Assembly: GCA_036560445.1 (NCBI GenBank) | Contig: DATBRG010000033.1 | Span: 61,341-125,340, forward strand | DNA from: DATBRG01 sp036560445 | Lineage (GTDB): Bacteria > Pseudomonadota > Gammaproteobacteria > Burkholderiales > Methylophilaceae | Reading direction: 5' to 3' | Length of the DNA: 64,000 nucleotides | The notes under the pieces: model-generated | Seen by the model: the letters and a program-made list of their open reading frames with translations, nothing else | What the model was told of the DNA's origin: nothing | Databases searched by the model: none | Made by a program: the position numbers and the translations under genes | In this document: one piece after another, positions 38,915 through 48,722 of the stretch | How positions within the stretch are numbered: position 1 is the first letter of the stretch | Layout: every line of letters begins with the position of its first letter

Positions 38915-40129
38915 ATGAGCGTTCACACTCCAATTTATCTGGATTACTCGGCTACCACGCCAATAGACAAACGCGTGGCAGAGAAGATGATCCCTTATTT
39001 GACCGAGCATTTCGGCAACCCGGCTTCGCGTAGCCATCCATTTGGCTGGACTGCGGAAAAGGCTGTAGAAAATGCCCGTGAAGAAGTCGCCAAACTGGTT
39101 AACGCTGATCCGCGCGAAATCGTTTGGACTTCTGGTGCAACAGAATCCAACAACCTTGCCATCAAGGGTGCTGCTAATTTCTATAGCGGCAAGGGTAAGC
39201 ATATTGTAACCATACAAACCGAGCACAAGGCGGTGATTGATACCGTACGCGAGCTTGAGCGTGTAGGCTTTGAAGCCACTTACCTGGCGCCGGAACCGGA
39301 TGGCCTGGTTGACCTGGAAAAATTCAAGGCTGCCCTGCGCCCGGATACCGTACTGGCTTCCGTCATGCTGGTTAATAATGAGATTGGCGTGATCCAGGAT
39401 ATCGAAGCCATCGGCAATATCTGCCGCGAACGTGGCATCATTTTCCATGTCGATGCTGCGCAAGCCACTGGCAAAGTTGCGATTGACCTGGAAAAATTAC
39501 CAGTCGACCTCATGAGCTTCTCCGCGCACAAGACCTACGGCCCTAAAGGCATCGGAGCCCTGTATGTACGTCGCAAACCGCGCATCCGCCTTGAAGCGCA
39601 GATGCACGGCGGCGGTCATGAGCGTGGCATGCGTTCCGGCACCTTGCCTACGCACCAGATCGTCGGCATGGGCGAAGCCTTCCGCATCGCACGTGAAGAG
39701 ATGGTGCTGGAAAATGCCCGTATCCGCCGCTTGCGCGACAAACTGCTGAATGGCTTGCAGGAGATCGAAGAAGTCTATGTGAACGGCGATCTCAAAAACC
39801 GCGTGCCGCACAACCTTAATATTAGCTTCAACTATGTTGAGGGTGAATCGCTGATCATGGCAGTCAAGGATATTGCGGTATCATCCGGTTCGGCGTGTAC
39901 TTCAGCCAGTCTCGAACCCTCTTACGTGCTACGTGCGCTGGGCCGCTCGGACGAACTGGCGCACAGCTCGATCCGTTTTTCTATCGGTCGCTTCACCACC
40001 GAAGAAGATGTTGATTACACGATTAGCCTCATGAAGAGCAAGATCGGCAAGTTACGTGAGTTATCCCCACTGTGGGAAATGTACCAGGACGGTATCGATT
40101 TGAATTCAGTACAGTGGGCAGCCCACTAA
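38915..40129 (+). CDS. iscS: Cysteine desulfurase IscS
   Basis: 404-aa canonical IscS, same length as E. coli. PIYLDYSATTPIDKRVAEKMIPYL starts the protein. WTSGATESNNLAIKG is the PLP loop, TEHKAV the stacking His, FSAHKTYGPKGIGALYV the Schiff-base Lys, and GSACTSASLEPSYVLRALG carries the catalytic Cys of the mobile loop. LSPLWEMYQDGIDLNSVQWAAH is the IscU-binding C-terminus. It gives persulfide sulfur to IscU and to tRNA thiolation. AGGAC precedes the ATG; iscU follows by 13 bases. Confidence 0.98.
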   Translation: MSVHTPIYLDYSATTPIDKRVAEKMIPYLTEHFGNPASRSHPFGWTAEKAVENAREEVAKLVNADPREIVWTSGATESNNLAIKGAANFYSGKGKHIVTIQTEHKAVIDTVRELERVGFEATYLAPEPDGLVDLEKFKAALRPDTVLASVMLVNNEIGVIQDIEAIGNICRERGIIFHVDAAQATGKVAIDLEKLPVDLMSFSAHKTYGPKGIGALYVRRKPRIRLEAQMHGGGHERGMRSGTLPTHQIVGMGEAFRIAREEMVLENARIRRLRDKLLNGLQEIEEVYVNGDLKNRVPHNLNISFNYVEGESLIMAVKDIAVSSGSACTSASLEPSYVLRALGRSDELAHSSIRFSIGRFTTEEDVDYTISLMKSKIGKLRELSPLWEMYQDGIDLNSVQWAAH

Positions 40130-40142
40130 AAGGAGTATTACC

Positions 40143-40541
40143 ATGGCTTATTCAGACAAAGTTTTAGACCATTATGAGAACCCACGTAATGTTGGCTCTC
40201 TGGACAAGAACGACCCGCATGTAGGTACCGGCATGGTCGGCGCACCAGCCTGCGGCGACGTGATGAAACTGCAAATCAAGGTGAATGATGAGGGCATTAT
40301 TGAAGATGCCAAATTCAAGACCTACGGCTGCGGCTCAGCAATCGCTTCAAGCTCTCTCGTGACTGAGTGGCTCAAGGGTAAATCGCTGGATCAGGCAGCT
40401 GAAATCAAGAACTCTGCAATCGCCGAAGAACTGGCCTTGCCACCGGTGAAGATTCATTGCTCAGTATTGGCTGAGGATGCCATCAAGGCAGCAGTTGCCG
40501 ATTTGAAGTCCAAGCAAACCACGACAGCTGAAATCGCTTAA
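40143..40541 (+). CDS. iscU: Fe-S cluster scaffold protein IscU
   Basis: 132-aa scaffold on which iron and sulfide are joined. MAYSDKVLDHYENPRNVGSLDK is the N-terminal signature. The cluster ligands are Cys in GAPACGDVMKLQI, Cys in KTYGCGSAIASSSLVTEWLKG, and Cys in LPPVKIHCSVLAEDAI, the last next to the LPPVK motif bound by HscA. Length is close to E. coli IscU (128). AGGAG precedes the ATG. Confidence 0.98.
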   Translation: MAYSDKVLDHYENPRNVGSLDKNDPHVGTGMVGAPACGDVMKLQIKVNDEGIIEDAKFKTYGCGSAIASSSLVTEWLKGKSLDQAAEIKNSAIAEELALPPVKIHCSVLAEDAIKAAVADLKSKQTTTAEIA

Positions 40542-40546
40542 GAACA

Positions 40547-40870
40547 ATGGCTATCACGCTCACCGAAACTGCGGCTAGCCGCGTACAGAAATTCCTTGCC
40601 AATCGTGGCAAGGGCGTCGGGCTGCGCCTAGGGGTCAAAACCACAGGCTGCTCCGGCATGGCTTACACGCTTGAATTCGTCGATACCCTCAATGCGGAAG
40701 ACCTGGCATTCGAAAGCCATGGCGTAAAAGTGATTGTCGATCCCAAGAGCCTGGTTTACATCGACGGCACTGAACTGGATTTCACCAAGGAAGGCCTCAA
40801 TGAGGGATTCAAGTTCAACAACCCGAATGTGAAAGATGAATGTGGTTGTGGCGAGAGCTTCACTGTTTAA
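40547..40870 (+). CDS. iscA: Fe-S cluster assembly A-type carrier IscA
   Basis: 107-aa A-type carrier protein. MAITLTETAASRVQKFLANRGKG is typical. The three ligand Cys are in KTTGCSGMAYTLEF and in the C-terminal DECGCGESFTV. It moves [4Fe-4S] clusters to apo-enzymes. Length equals E. coli IscA (107). It starts 5 bases after iscU and is followed by hscB at 35 bases. Confidence 0.98.
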   Translation: MAITLTETAASRVQKFLANRGKGVGLRLGVKTTGCSGMAYTLEFVDTLNAEDLAFESHGVKVIVDPKSLVYIDGTELDFTKEGLNEGFKFNNPNVKDECGCGESFTV

Positions 40871-40905
40871 GCGCTTAGCGCTAATCCAATTTTCAGCTCT
40901 TAATT

Positions 40906-41436
40906 ATGCAAGACTCCAGAAGTAATCATTTTGAACTTTTTAACCTGCCGACGCAGTTTGCTATTGACCTGAATACCCTGGATCAGCATTACAAAGAGTT
41001 ACAGAGCGAAGTACACCCCGATCGTTTTGCTGCTGCACCGGCATCCGAACGTTTACGTTCCATGCAGCTAGCCACAGAAGCGAACGAAGCTTACCGCGTA
41101 TTGAAGAACCCAACAGCTCGTGCGCGCTACCTGCTGCATATTAATGGCGTAGACACACAGGAAGAAAGCAATACGGCCATGCCAGCCGAATTCCTCATGC
41201 TACAGATGGAATGGCGCGAAGCGATTGAGGAAGCAAGTGCAGAACGCGACATCACTGCACTTGAAACCTTGCTCAGAAAAACACAACTGGAAACCAAGAG
41301 CTTGCAGCAGGACTTGCATGCCCATCTGGATGAGAACAATCAGCTCATGCAGGCTGCTGAGGCCATGCGTAAACTGAGTTTCATTGATAAAGTGCGCGGC
41401 GATATTCAACAAGCCATCGCCAAACTGGAAGACTAA
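40906..41436 (+). CDS. hscB: Fe-S co-chaperone HscB
   Basis: 176-aa J-domain protein (E. coli 171). HFELFNLPTQFAIDLNTLDQHYKELQSEVHPDRFAAAPASER holds the HPD motif of the J domain, which stimulates HscA. The C-terminal three-helix IscU-binding domain includes AMPAEFLMLQMEWREAIEEAS and EAMRKLSFIDKVRGDIQQAIAKLED. It stands directly upstream of hscA (9-base gap) as in the standard isc operon. Confidence 0.97.
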   Translation: MQDSRSNHFELFNLPTQFAIDLNTLDQHYKELQSEVHPDRFAAAPASERLRSMQLATEANEAYRVLKNPTARARYLLHINGVDTQEESNTAMPAEFLMLQMEWREAIEEASAERDITALETLLRKTQLETKSLQQDLHAHLDENNQLMQAAEAMRKLSFIDKVRGDIQQAIAKLED

Positions 41437-41445
41437 CCCTGAACT

Positions 41446-43314
41446 ATGGCCTTACTGCAAATCGCTGAACCGGGAATGAGCGCCGCGCCACACCAGCACA
41501 AGCTGGCGGTAGGCATAGACCTTGGCACCACCAATTCGCTGGTAGCTACTGTACGTAGCGGCATGAGTACGGTACTGCATGATGAGCATGGCCATGCGCT
41601 GCTACCTTCTGTAGTACATTATCAGACTGGCGGGATGGTTGAAGTCGGCTACCAGGCACAGGCACAACAAAGCGAAGACCCACAAAACACCATCATCTCC
41701 GCCAAGCGTTTTATGGGGAGAGGTGTCAAAGATATTCCCGACCTCTCCCATATGCCATATCGATTTATTGATGCCCCCGGCATGGTACAAATCGAGACGC
41801 GTGCCGGCGTTAAAAGCCCGGTGGAGATCTCCTCAGAAATTCTCAAAGTACTTAAAAATCGCGCTGAAAAAGCCCTGGGAGGTGAACTCATCGGGGCTGT
41901 GATTACAGTACCGGCTTATTTCGACGATGCTCAACGCCAGGCTACTAAAGATGCCGCAAAGCTGGCTGGACTCACTGTATTACGCCTGCTCAATGAGCCT
42001 ACAGCCGCAGCAGTAGCCTATGGTCTGGATAACGGCTCCGAGGGGGTATATGTCATCTATGACTTGGGCGGTGGCACTTTTGACATTTCCATCTTACGCT
42101 TGTCCAAGGGGGTGTTTGAAGTACTGGCTACCAATGGCGACTCTGCCCTCGGTGGTGACGATTTTGACCAGCGTATTTTCTGCTGGGTACTAGAGCAGGC
42201 AAGGCCGGCGCCACTCAACGCTGTGGATACTCGACTGCTACTAACCAAAGCACGTGAAGCCAAGGAGTGGCTGACCGACCATGCGGAAGCACAGATCACC
42301 AGCGTGTTAAGTAGTGGCGAAGTGGTAAATGTAACGCTGACCGGCAATAAATTCGCCGAACTTACGCAACACCTCGTAGCTAAAACCATCACGCCCACAC
42401 GCAAGGCTATGCGCGACGCAGATTTAGCCCTGGAAGACATCAAGGGCGTGGTCATGGTAGGTGGCGCGACACGTATGCCGCAAATCCGCCTGGCTGTTGC
42501 CGAATACTTCAAGCAGGAGCCGCTGACGAACCTGGATCCGGATAAAGTAGTCGCCCTGGGTGCGGCGATACAGGCCAATGTTCTGGCAGGCAACCGTAGT
42601 GATGACGATTTGCTTCTGCTGGATGTAATTCCATTGTCGCTAGGCTTAGAAACCATGGGTGGACTGGTAGAGAAGATCATCCCGCGCAATTCCACGCTAC
42701 CCGTGGCACGCGCACAGGATTTCACCACCTTCAAGGATGGCCAGACCGCCATCAGCATCCATGTAGTTCAGGGTGAACGCGAACTGGTTTCTGATTGCCG
42801 TTCACTGGCACGCTTTGAATTACGCGGAATCCCACCGATGGCTGCAGGTGCTGCACGTATCCGTGTAACGTTCCAGGTAGATGCTGACGGATTACTTTCA
42901 GTAAGTGCGCGCGAACAGACCAGTGGAGTCGAGACCAGTATCGTGGTCAAACCTTCGTACGGTCTGAGTGAAGACGAGATTTTCAACATGCTGCAAGCCT
43001 CCTTCTCCTCTGCTGAGGCAGATAAAAAAACACGCGCCTTGGGCGAAGCCCGGGTAGATGCAGAACGCCTGCTGGAAGCAATTAGCGCTGCTTTGGAAAA
43101 AGATGGTGATACATTACTCACCGCCGATGAACGTGCTGCCATTGAACGGCAAATGCAAGCTTTACGCAGCCTGGCTCAAGGCAATGACAGCCATGCCATT
43201 CACAAGGCGACTGAAGACCTCAACCACGGCACCGAGACTTTCGCAGCACGCCGTATGGATGCCTCAATCAGCAAGAGCTTTGCTGGTAAGAACCTGAACA
43301 CTCTGGAAATCTAA
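41446..43314 (+). CDS. hscA: Fe-S chaperone HscA
   Basis: 622-aa DnaK-type Hsp70 specialised for release of clusters from IscU. The ATPase domain has AVGIDLGTTNSLVATVRSG, RLLNEPTAAAVAYGLD, VYDLGGGTFDISIL and VVMVGGATRMPQI. The substrate-binding domain includes VIPLSLGLETMGGLVEKIIPRNSTLPVARAQDFTTFKDGQTAI, followed by the helical lid. Length is close to E. coli HscA (616). It lies between hscB and fdx. Confidence 0.98.
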   Translation: MALLQIAEPGMSAAPHQHKLAVGIDLGTTNSLVATVRSGMSTVLHDEHGHALLPSVVHYQTGGMVEVGYQAQAQQSEDPQNTIISAKRFMGRGVKDIPDLSHMPYRFIDAPGMVQIETRAGVKSPVEISSEILKVLKNRAEKALGGELIGAVITVPAYFDDAQRQATKDAAKLAGLTVLRLLNEPTAAAVAYGLDNGSEGVYVIYDLGGGTFDISILRLSKGVFEVLATNGDSALGGDDFDQRIFCWVLEQARPAPLNAVDTRLLLTKAREAKEWLTDHAEAQITSVLSSGEVVNVTLTGNKFAELTQHLVAKTITPTRKAMRDADLALEDIKGVVMVGGATRMPQIRLAVAEYFKQEPLTNLDPDKVVALGAAIQANVLAGNRSDDDLLLLDVIPLSLGLETMGGLVEKIIPRNSTLPVARAQDFTTFKDGQTAISIHVVQGERELVSDCRSLARFELRGIPPMAAGAARIRVTFQVDADGLLSVSAREQTSGVETSIVVKPSYGLSEDEIFNMLQASFSSAEADKKTRALGEARVDAERLLEAISAALEKDGDTLLTADERAAIERQMQALRSLAQGNDSHAIHKATEDLNHGTETFAARRMDASISKSFAGKNLNTLEI

Positions 43315-43330
43315 CAATAGAAATATAGCC

Positions 43331-43672
43331 ATGTCACAAATTATTGTCTTACCTCATGTAGAACTCTGCCCAGAGGGCGCCGCTTTTGAAGCGAAACCCG
43401 GTATGTCCATCTGCGACAATTTACTGGAGCATGATATAGACATCGATCATGCCTGCGAAAAAGCCTGCGCCTGCACTACCTGCCACGTTATTGTGCGTGA
43501 AGGCTATCAATCATTGCCGGAAGCAGCTGAAAAAGAAGAAGATTTGCTAGATAAGGCCTGGGGACTGGAGCCGCAATCGCGCTTATCGTGCCAGGCAATC
43601 GTTGGTGACCAGAACCTGGTAGTGGAAATCCCTAAATACTCGATCAACATGGCAAAAGAAGGCCATCGCTAG
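43331..43672 (+). CDS. fdx: [2Fe-2S] ferredoxin of the ISC system
   Basis: 113-aa adrenodoxin-type ferredoxin. Cluster ligands follow Cys-x5-Cys-x2-Cys: HACEKACACTTCHVIV, with the fourth in RLSCQAIVGD. C-terminal LVVEIPKYSINMAKEGH matches Isc ferredoxins (E. coli Fdx 111 aa). It donates electrons for cluster assembly on IscU. It is the last gene of the operon; no iscX follows. The opposite-strand GGDEF-EAL gene begins 13 bases away with no hairpin visible between them. Confidence 0.97.
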   Translation: MSQIIVLPHVELCPEGAAFEAKPGMSICDNLLEHDIDIDHACEKACACTTCHVIVREGYQSLPEAAEKEEDLLDKAWGLEPQSRLSCQAIVGDQNLVVEIPKYSINMAKEGHR

Positions 43673-43685
43673 AATTTAGAATTAC

Positions 43686-46600
43686 CTAAATACTGAAATC
43701 AACCGGCTCCAAGGGTTCGCGCAGGCGATCACTGGGGTTCATTTTCAGCAACTGGGTAAACTCTTCCGCAGGCAAAGGTTTGCTATACAAATAGCCTTGC
43801 ATTTGATCGCAGCCCTGCTGCCGTAAGAACTGTAGCTGCAACATATTTTCCACACCTTCGGCGACTACCTTGATATCAAGGCTGCGCGCCATGGCAATGA
43901 TGGCCTGGGTGATTGCAACGTCGTCGCTATCCTGCGGAATATCACGCACGAATGATTGGTCTATCTTAAGCGCATCTATCGTAAAGTGCTTGAGATAGCC
44001 TAGCGATGAATAGCCAGTACCGAAATCATCAATCAGCACATGCGCCCCCAACTCCCGGAAATGCTCTAACATGGCAGTGGCACGCTCGGCGTTATGCATA
44101 ATCATGCTCTCAGTGATTTCCAGTTCCAAGCAATCGGCTGTCAGGCCACTTTCGGCAAGCGCAGAGGCAATGGTTTCATGCAAGCCTTCATCCCTAAACT
44201 GCCGGGCTGAGAGATTAACCCCCACGCGAACAGGCCGTCCCGCAATCCCTTGCCAGCCATAGGCTTCCCGGCACGACTCCTGCAATACCCAGGCACCAAT
44301 ACTGATGATCAGCCCAGTTTCTTCCGCAAGTGGTATAAATTCAGCTGGCTGTATCAGTCCCAGATCAGGGTGGTTCCAGCGTAACAAAGCTTCTGCACCA
44401 ACGATCTGCTGTGTACGCAAATCCACCTTGGCCTGGTAATACATGACGAACTCTTTGCGATCCAGAGCCCTGCGCATGCTGTTTTCAAGAGCAAGTCGTT
44501 CTACGCTGTGCACATTGCTGCCTGCCGCGTAGAAGTGGAAGGTATTCCTGCCATGCTCCTTGGCACGGTACATGGCGACGTCGGCATTTTTCAGCAAAGA
44601 GAATAGATCGATTCCATCTTCCGGATAAACGCTGACGCCAATACTGGCAGTAACGTATAGCTCCTGATTAAGCAGAATAAATGGCTGTGCCAGTACGTGC
44701 ATGATTTTACGCGCCACTGCATTCAGGTATTGGATATCGGCGAAATCTTCCACCAGTACTACGAACTCATCTCCGCCTTGTCTCGCTACAGTATCTGAGA
44801 TGCGCAAGCACTCTTTGAGCCGTCTGGCCGCTTCCTGCAATAACATGTCCCCAGCCTGATGGCCCAGGGTGTCGTTAATGACCTTAAAACGATCAAGGTC
44901 GATAAACAGGACGGCAATCCTGCTGTGACCCCGTTTGGCACGCAGCAAAGCCTGTTCTACACGCTCCTGCAATAAAGCCCGATTTGGTAAAAGCGTTAAG
45001 GCATCATGATTGGCAAGGAATTGAAGTCGCTCTTCCGACTGTTTACGCAGCGTGATGTCGGTAAATACAGCCACATAGTTTTGCACGATGCCTTTCGCAT
45101 CCTTGACGGTACTGATCGACAGCCACTCGGGATAACTGTCGCCGTTTTTACGCCGATTCAAAATCTCACCTAACCACTGCCCCTCAGTATCCAGGGTGTG
45201 GCGAATATCTGCATAGTATTGCTTGTTGTGCAGCCCTGTCGTCATAACGCCAGGTAGCTTGCCTATAATCTCATCGCGACTGTAGCCAGTAATCTCAATA
45301 TAAGCCTGATTAACTTCCAGCACCTTGAAATTGGCATCGGTAATCAAAATGCCTTCGGCTGTATTCTCGAAGACCTGGCGTGACAGCCGCAAACCAGCTT
45401 CAGCTTCCTTGCGCGCAGTGATGTCCAGCATCACACCTACCAGCTCTTGCGGCTGACCGTAAGCGTTAGGAATGACTCGTACGATGTCCTGCATCCATAC
45501 CACTCGGCCATCGGCAGCCACCATACGATAGTCAAACACATGACTTTGCAATTTTGCAGATTCACCCTTGCAATATTGCATGACCCAATCCCTGTCTTCC
45601 GGATAGATTTTTTCTTGCCAGAAATTCGGGTTCTCAGTCCATTCTGCCAGTGGATAGCCCAAAAGAGCCTCGGCTTCGTGGCTGACAAAAGTAAAGACCG
45701 CTTCTGGTGTTGCGCGCCACATAATGGCCTGCACTGACTCCACCAATTCGCGGTATTCCCTCTGGCTATCAGCCAGGGCCGCCTCAGAACGCTTACGCTC
45801 ATTAATATTGATGATCAGCACTACTACCCGATCGCTACCATCACGGTATTTGGCTACAGCGATTTCGATGTGTACTGGATCACCATTCTTTGCCAGCCCC
45901 AAGCCTTCATAACGACTGGGCACTGGCTCACCCAGCATGCGCCGTCGATGAATATCCATAATACGTTCACGGTCTGATGGATAAATCAAATTGATAAATT
46001 CTGAGCCGATAGCTATATCTCCAGGCTGATAGCCGCCGACACGCCAGAAAGCCTCATTGCCATAAAGAATTTTGCCTTGTTCAAGGACTGCAACACCTTC
46101 TTCTACATCAGATTGCGCATGAATCAGCGCATCATATAAATCCAGCTGCTCCTTGAGCTTTTCCTCTGATTGCAAACGTCCCGCGTTCAATCCAGACAGG
46201 GCGACACCTGTTACCGTAAGCACTAGCACGAATAGCCAGTAATTAAGCAGATCACCCTGCATGAAAGCATTAGCGAAGTAACCACTATTGTGAACACCAC
46301 CCCATAAAGCACTGAGTGCCACAAAGATTGTACTTAGCGCTGTGCCACGCTGCTGAAAACTCAAAGATGCCCACATCACCAGCGGAAACAGCATGAAAGG
46401 CTGTGGGTGAAGGATTAATGCGTTTGAGAAAGTATCAAAGAACACCATCAAACATCCACATAATAGAGTCAGGGCGACAAGCCCAGCCTCTATGATCTTG
46501 GTTTTGGTCCAATCAATGTGCTCATGGTGAAAAATTGCCAGCACAGCGCTTGCAAACAATAAATCACTGAGGGCATCGCCCATCCACCAATTGGCAAAGA

Positions 46601-47066
46601 CCTTGGGGATGGCACTTATCTCTATCAAGCCGCTGGCATAGAGGCTACCAGCCCCGCCAAAAGCACTAATGAGGGTACTGATCCCGGCCGCCAGTATTAC
46701 TAAAGATAGTAAGTCCCTGACACGAGTCAGTGCCGGGTCGAATTCGGCAAATCGTTTGAGCAAATAATAGGCGAACAGTGCTTCCAGGGTATTGCCCAGA
46801 GCGATACTGCCAGCCACAGCCGCGGATATGCCTGTTCCGAGTTCTGCAAAGAATGCGCCGATGAACACGCCCGGCCATAGGCGATAGCCAAAGACCAGTA
46901 AAACGGCAAGTGATAGCCCGGTAGGTGGCCAGATAAGTGTGGCCAATGCTCCCGGCATGGCAAAAACTATTCCGAGATTGGCACTAAACCAATAAACAAA
47001 GGCCAGTAGCACCATCATCAATAACTGACGGGCTTCCGGAACCTGGAATAGGCGTTGTAAAAACAT
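43686..47066 (-). CDS. MASE1-PAS-GGDEF-EAL cyclic-di-GMP turnover protein
   Basis: 1126-aa membrane protein starting at ATG 47066 (MFLQRLFQVPEARQLLMMVL). A longer frame to 47162 would run through the porin terminator and is rejected. The N-terminal MASE1 domain covers about 1-300 with 8 or more helices (IWPPTGLSLAVLLVFGYRLWPGVFIGAF, NWWMGDALSDLLFA). Three PAS/PAC units cover about 310-680. The GGDEF domain has RISDTVARQGGDEFVVLVED, i.e. an intact GGDEF and an RxxD inhibitory site five residues before it. The EAL domain has GAEALLRWNHPDLG, LEITESMIMH, DDFGTGYSSLGYLKHF and KIDQSFVRDI, all complete. Both synthase and phosphodiesterase activities look possible. Signal and target are unknown. Confidence 0.92.
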   Translation of the reverse strand: MFLQRLFQVPEARQLLMMVLLAFVYWFSANLGIVFAMPGALATLIWPPTGLSLAVLLVFGYRLWPGVFIGAFFAELGTGISAAVAGSIALGNTLEALFAYYLLKRFAEFDPALTRVRDLLSLVILAAGISTLISAFGGAGSLYASGLIEISAIPKVFANWWMGDALSDLLFASAVLAIFHHEHIDWTKTKIIEAGLVALTLLCGCLMVFFDTFSNALILHPQPFMLFPLVMWASLSFQQRGTALSTIFVALSALWGGVHNSGYFANAFMQGDLLNYWLFVLVLTVTGVALSGLNAGRLQSEEKLKEQLDLYDALIHAQSDVEEGVAVLEQGKILYGNEAFWRVGGYQPGDIAIGSEFINLIYPSDRERIMDIHRRRMLGEPVPSRYEGLGLAKNGDPVHIEIAVAKYRDGSDRVVVLIININERKRSEAALADSQREYRELVESVQAIMWRATPEAVFTFVSHEAEALLGYPLAEWTENPNFWQEKIYPEDRDWVMQYCKGESAKLQSHVFDYRMVAADGRVVWMQDIVRVIPNAYGQPQELVGVMLDITARKEAEAGLRLSRQVFENTAEGILITDANFKVLEVNQAYIEITGYSRDEIIGKLPGVMTTGLHNKQYYADIRHTLDTEGQWLGEILNRRKNGDSYPEWLSISTVKDAKGIVQNYVAVFTDITLRKQSEERLQFLANHDALTLLPNRALLQERVEQALLRAKRGHSRIAVLFIDLDRFKVINDTLGHQAGDMLLQEAARRLKECLRISDTVARQGGDEFVVLVEDFADIQYLNAVARKIMHVLAQPFILLNQELYVTASIGVSVYPEDGIDLFSLLKNADVAMYRAKEHGRNTFHFYAAGSNVHSVERLALENSMRRALDRKEFVMYYQAKVDLRTQQIVGAEALLRWNHPDLGLIQPAEFIPLAEETGLIISIGAWVLQESCREAYGWQGIAGRPVRVGVNLSARQFRDEGLHETIASALAESGLTADCLELEITESMIMHNAERATAMLEHFRELGAHVLIDDFGTGYSSLGYLKHFTIDALKIDQSFVRDIPQDSDDVAITQAIIAMARSLDIKVVAEGVENMLQLQFLRQQGCDQMQGYLYSKPLPAEEFTQLLKMNPSDRLREPLEPVDFSI

Positions 47067-47126
47067 GCTGCCAATTGTATTAGCAAACGCCCGGCAAGCC
47101 CATGATTTTGGCCGAATTGTATAAAG

Positions 47127-47152
47127 AAAAAGCCCGCACATGGCGGGCTTTT
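47127..47152 (-). terminator. Rho-independent terminator of the porin gene
   Basis: On the minus strand GCCCGC (47148-47143), loop CATGT, GCGGGC (47137-47132), then TTTTTCTTT. It stands 21 bases after the porin stop and, by position, within the reading frame extension of the GGDEF-EAL gene, showing that this extension is not translated. Confidence 0.88.
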
Positions 47153-47172
47153 CGTGGAGCAATTAACCTAAA

Positions 47173-48582
47173 TTAGAAGCTGTAGGTTAAATCCAGTTGG
47201 TAAAGATCAAAGTCTTTCAGGTTTAATGCCAAGTCACCCGCACCGGCAGTTCCCAAGCTATCATTCTTTCTGGTAGCGTGGCCTGCGGCAAAGTTAACGG
47301 CTACGTTGTCTCGCACATTGTATTGCGCTTTGAAGACTACGCCCTTCATGTTGACTCTGGAATCCATGAAGTCTGAATCAACCGCATTTGGATCAACTGA
47401 GTACACGCCAACATCCTGGTACCAGATTTTTGCGTTCCAGTCGCCTTTAGCCATTTTATTGGATTCAAAAGTCTTAAGATCCTTCGCAGAGCCGAGACCT
47501 ACACCAAGTAACCAGGCAGTATCATCGCTACCCTTGCCACATGCGGATGCCTGCGCTTTACATGCGGCGTCTGCACGGTCGTTACCGCTGAGGTTGTTGA
47601 CATAGTCACCGAATACACGGAAGCCGATATTGTTAGCAGCCATGAAATTGATTTCCGCTGGAATCTCTATGGTATTCAGGTCATTTACACCAACACTTGC
47701 AACACCTGCAGCCGTTGAAGTATCAATGCCAGGCTTGAATATACCGCTCGATTTATTACTGTCGTGGGTAAAGGTCGCATAGGTCAGAGCGGCTTTTGCG
47801 GAGACGTTGTCAGTGATAGGGAACCTGGCACCACCCTGGAATGCCAAGAGCTCATTGGTCACCGAAGTTGTACCACCATGTGGCAGTTGTGGGAACGACT
47901 TCTTGTCACCCAGATATTGCACTTGTGATGCGGTCAGGAAAACATCAGCACTACCTGCTTTGAATTTTGCCTTCTCGGTCAAACCTTCAAAGGTCAAGTC
48001 GCCATCCCAAACCATGGATGTCGTGTAAAGCGGATTTGCCATACGACCAGCTTCCAACGTCAACCAATCGGTTGCATTCCAGCCCACCATCGCACGCTTG
48101 ATGAATACGGCTTCTTTATCATTGTAGGTGGTCTTGCCAAATGTAGCGTTGTCAGACCTGCCACCGGCACCCATCGCAAGTGCCAAATCAGTATAAAAAT
48201 CACCTGCAGTGGTCTTGATACCAAAAACAAGTTTGTAACGATCCCTGCTTCTGTTTTCATCTACATCCGTGCCTGCTGTGGTACCTGGACCACTGCCATC
48301 ACGGTATTCAGCACGAACGCGGATATCGCCATACAAAGTCGCGTTATCAATGAATTCAGCAATCTTAATTTTCCCACCTGATTTACTTGCCTTTTCTTGA
48401 GCCGCTCTTTCAGAATCATGATCTTTCATGAGTGGTGCGGCTTCTTCATAAGTCAGCACACCCTTGGCAACTAGCGCGTTGACGAGATCCTCAGTGGAAT
48501 CAGCCATTGCGCTATGGCCGGCAGACAGCATAAATACGCCCGCCAATGCGACGGCCATGCTGCTTAGTTTGATTTGTTTCAT
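47173..48582 (-). CDS. Outer membrane beta-barrel porin (putative porin family)
   Basis: 469-aa porin. The signal peptide is MKQIKLSSMAVALAGVFMLS then AGHSAMA, cleaved before DSTED. A short N-terminal region (LVNALVAKGVLTYEEAAPLMKDHDSERAAQEKA, about 30-65) resembles a periplasmic coiled/SLH-like segment. Beta-barrel strands follow from LYGDIRVRAEYRDG onward (DRYKLVFGIKTTAGDFYTDLALAMG, WLTLEAGRMANPLYTTSMVWDGDLTFEGL) and the sequence ends LDLYQLDLTYSF-type with the terminal Phe recognised by BAM. The family is the putative porin/Porin_5 type; the substrate is not known. Single gene with its own terminator. Confidence 0.88.
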   Translation of the reverse strand: MKQIKLSSMAVALAGVFMLSAGHSAMADSTEDLVNALVAKGVLTYEEAAPLMKDHDSERAAQEKASKSGGKIKIAEFIDNATLYGDIRVRAEYRDGSGPGTTAGTDVDENRSRDRYKLVFGIKTTAGDFYTDLALAMGAGGRSDNATFGKTTYNDKEAVFIKRAMVGWNATDWLTLEAGRMANPLYTTSMVWDGDLTFEGLTEKAKFKAGSADVFLTASQVQYLGDKKSFPQLPHGGTTSVTNELLAFQGGARFPITDNVSAKAALTYATFTHDSNKSSGIFKPGIDTSTAAGVASVGVNDLNTIEIPAEINFMAANNIGFRVFGDYVNNLSGNDRADAACKAQASACGKGSDDTAWLLGVGLGSAKDLKTFESNKMAKGDWNAKIWYQDVGVYSVDPNAVDSDFMDSRVNMKGVVFKAQYNVRDNVAVNFAAGHATRKNDSLGTAGAGDLALNLKDFDLYQLDLTYSF

Positions 48583-48714
48583 TACGTCACTCCCGGTTAT
48601 ATAAAAATCCCTAAAAGGGTCTAACTTGCCAACGGGAGCAATTCTGCGAAACTAATGTGACATATTTATGACGTAATGAGATTTATCTGACACATGTTGC
48701 AAGAAAACAACACG

Positions 48715-48722
48715 CAGAAGGA
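48715..48722. repeat. Left 8-bp target site duplication CAGAAGGA
   Basis: CAGAAGGA directly flanks the left end of the transposon and recurs at 51438-51445 on the right. Eight bases is the normal target duplication of IS1595-family elements. Confidence 0.9.

Noticed and set aside
47067..47162. Extended start of the GGDEF-EAL gene at 47162
   Set aside because: The extension runs through the porin terminator hairpin and encodes no recognisable sequence; ATG 47066 starts the MASE1 domain.
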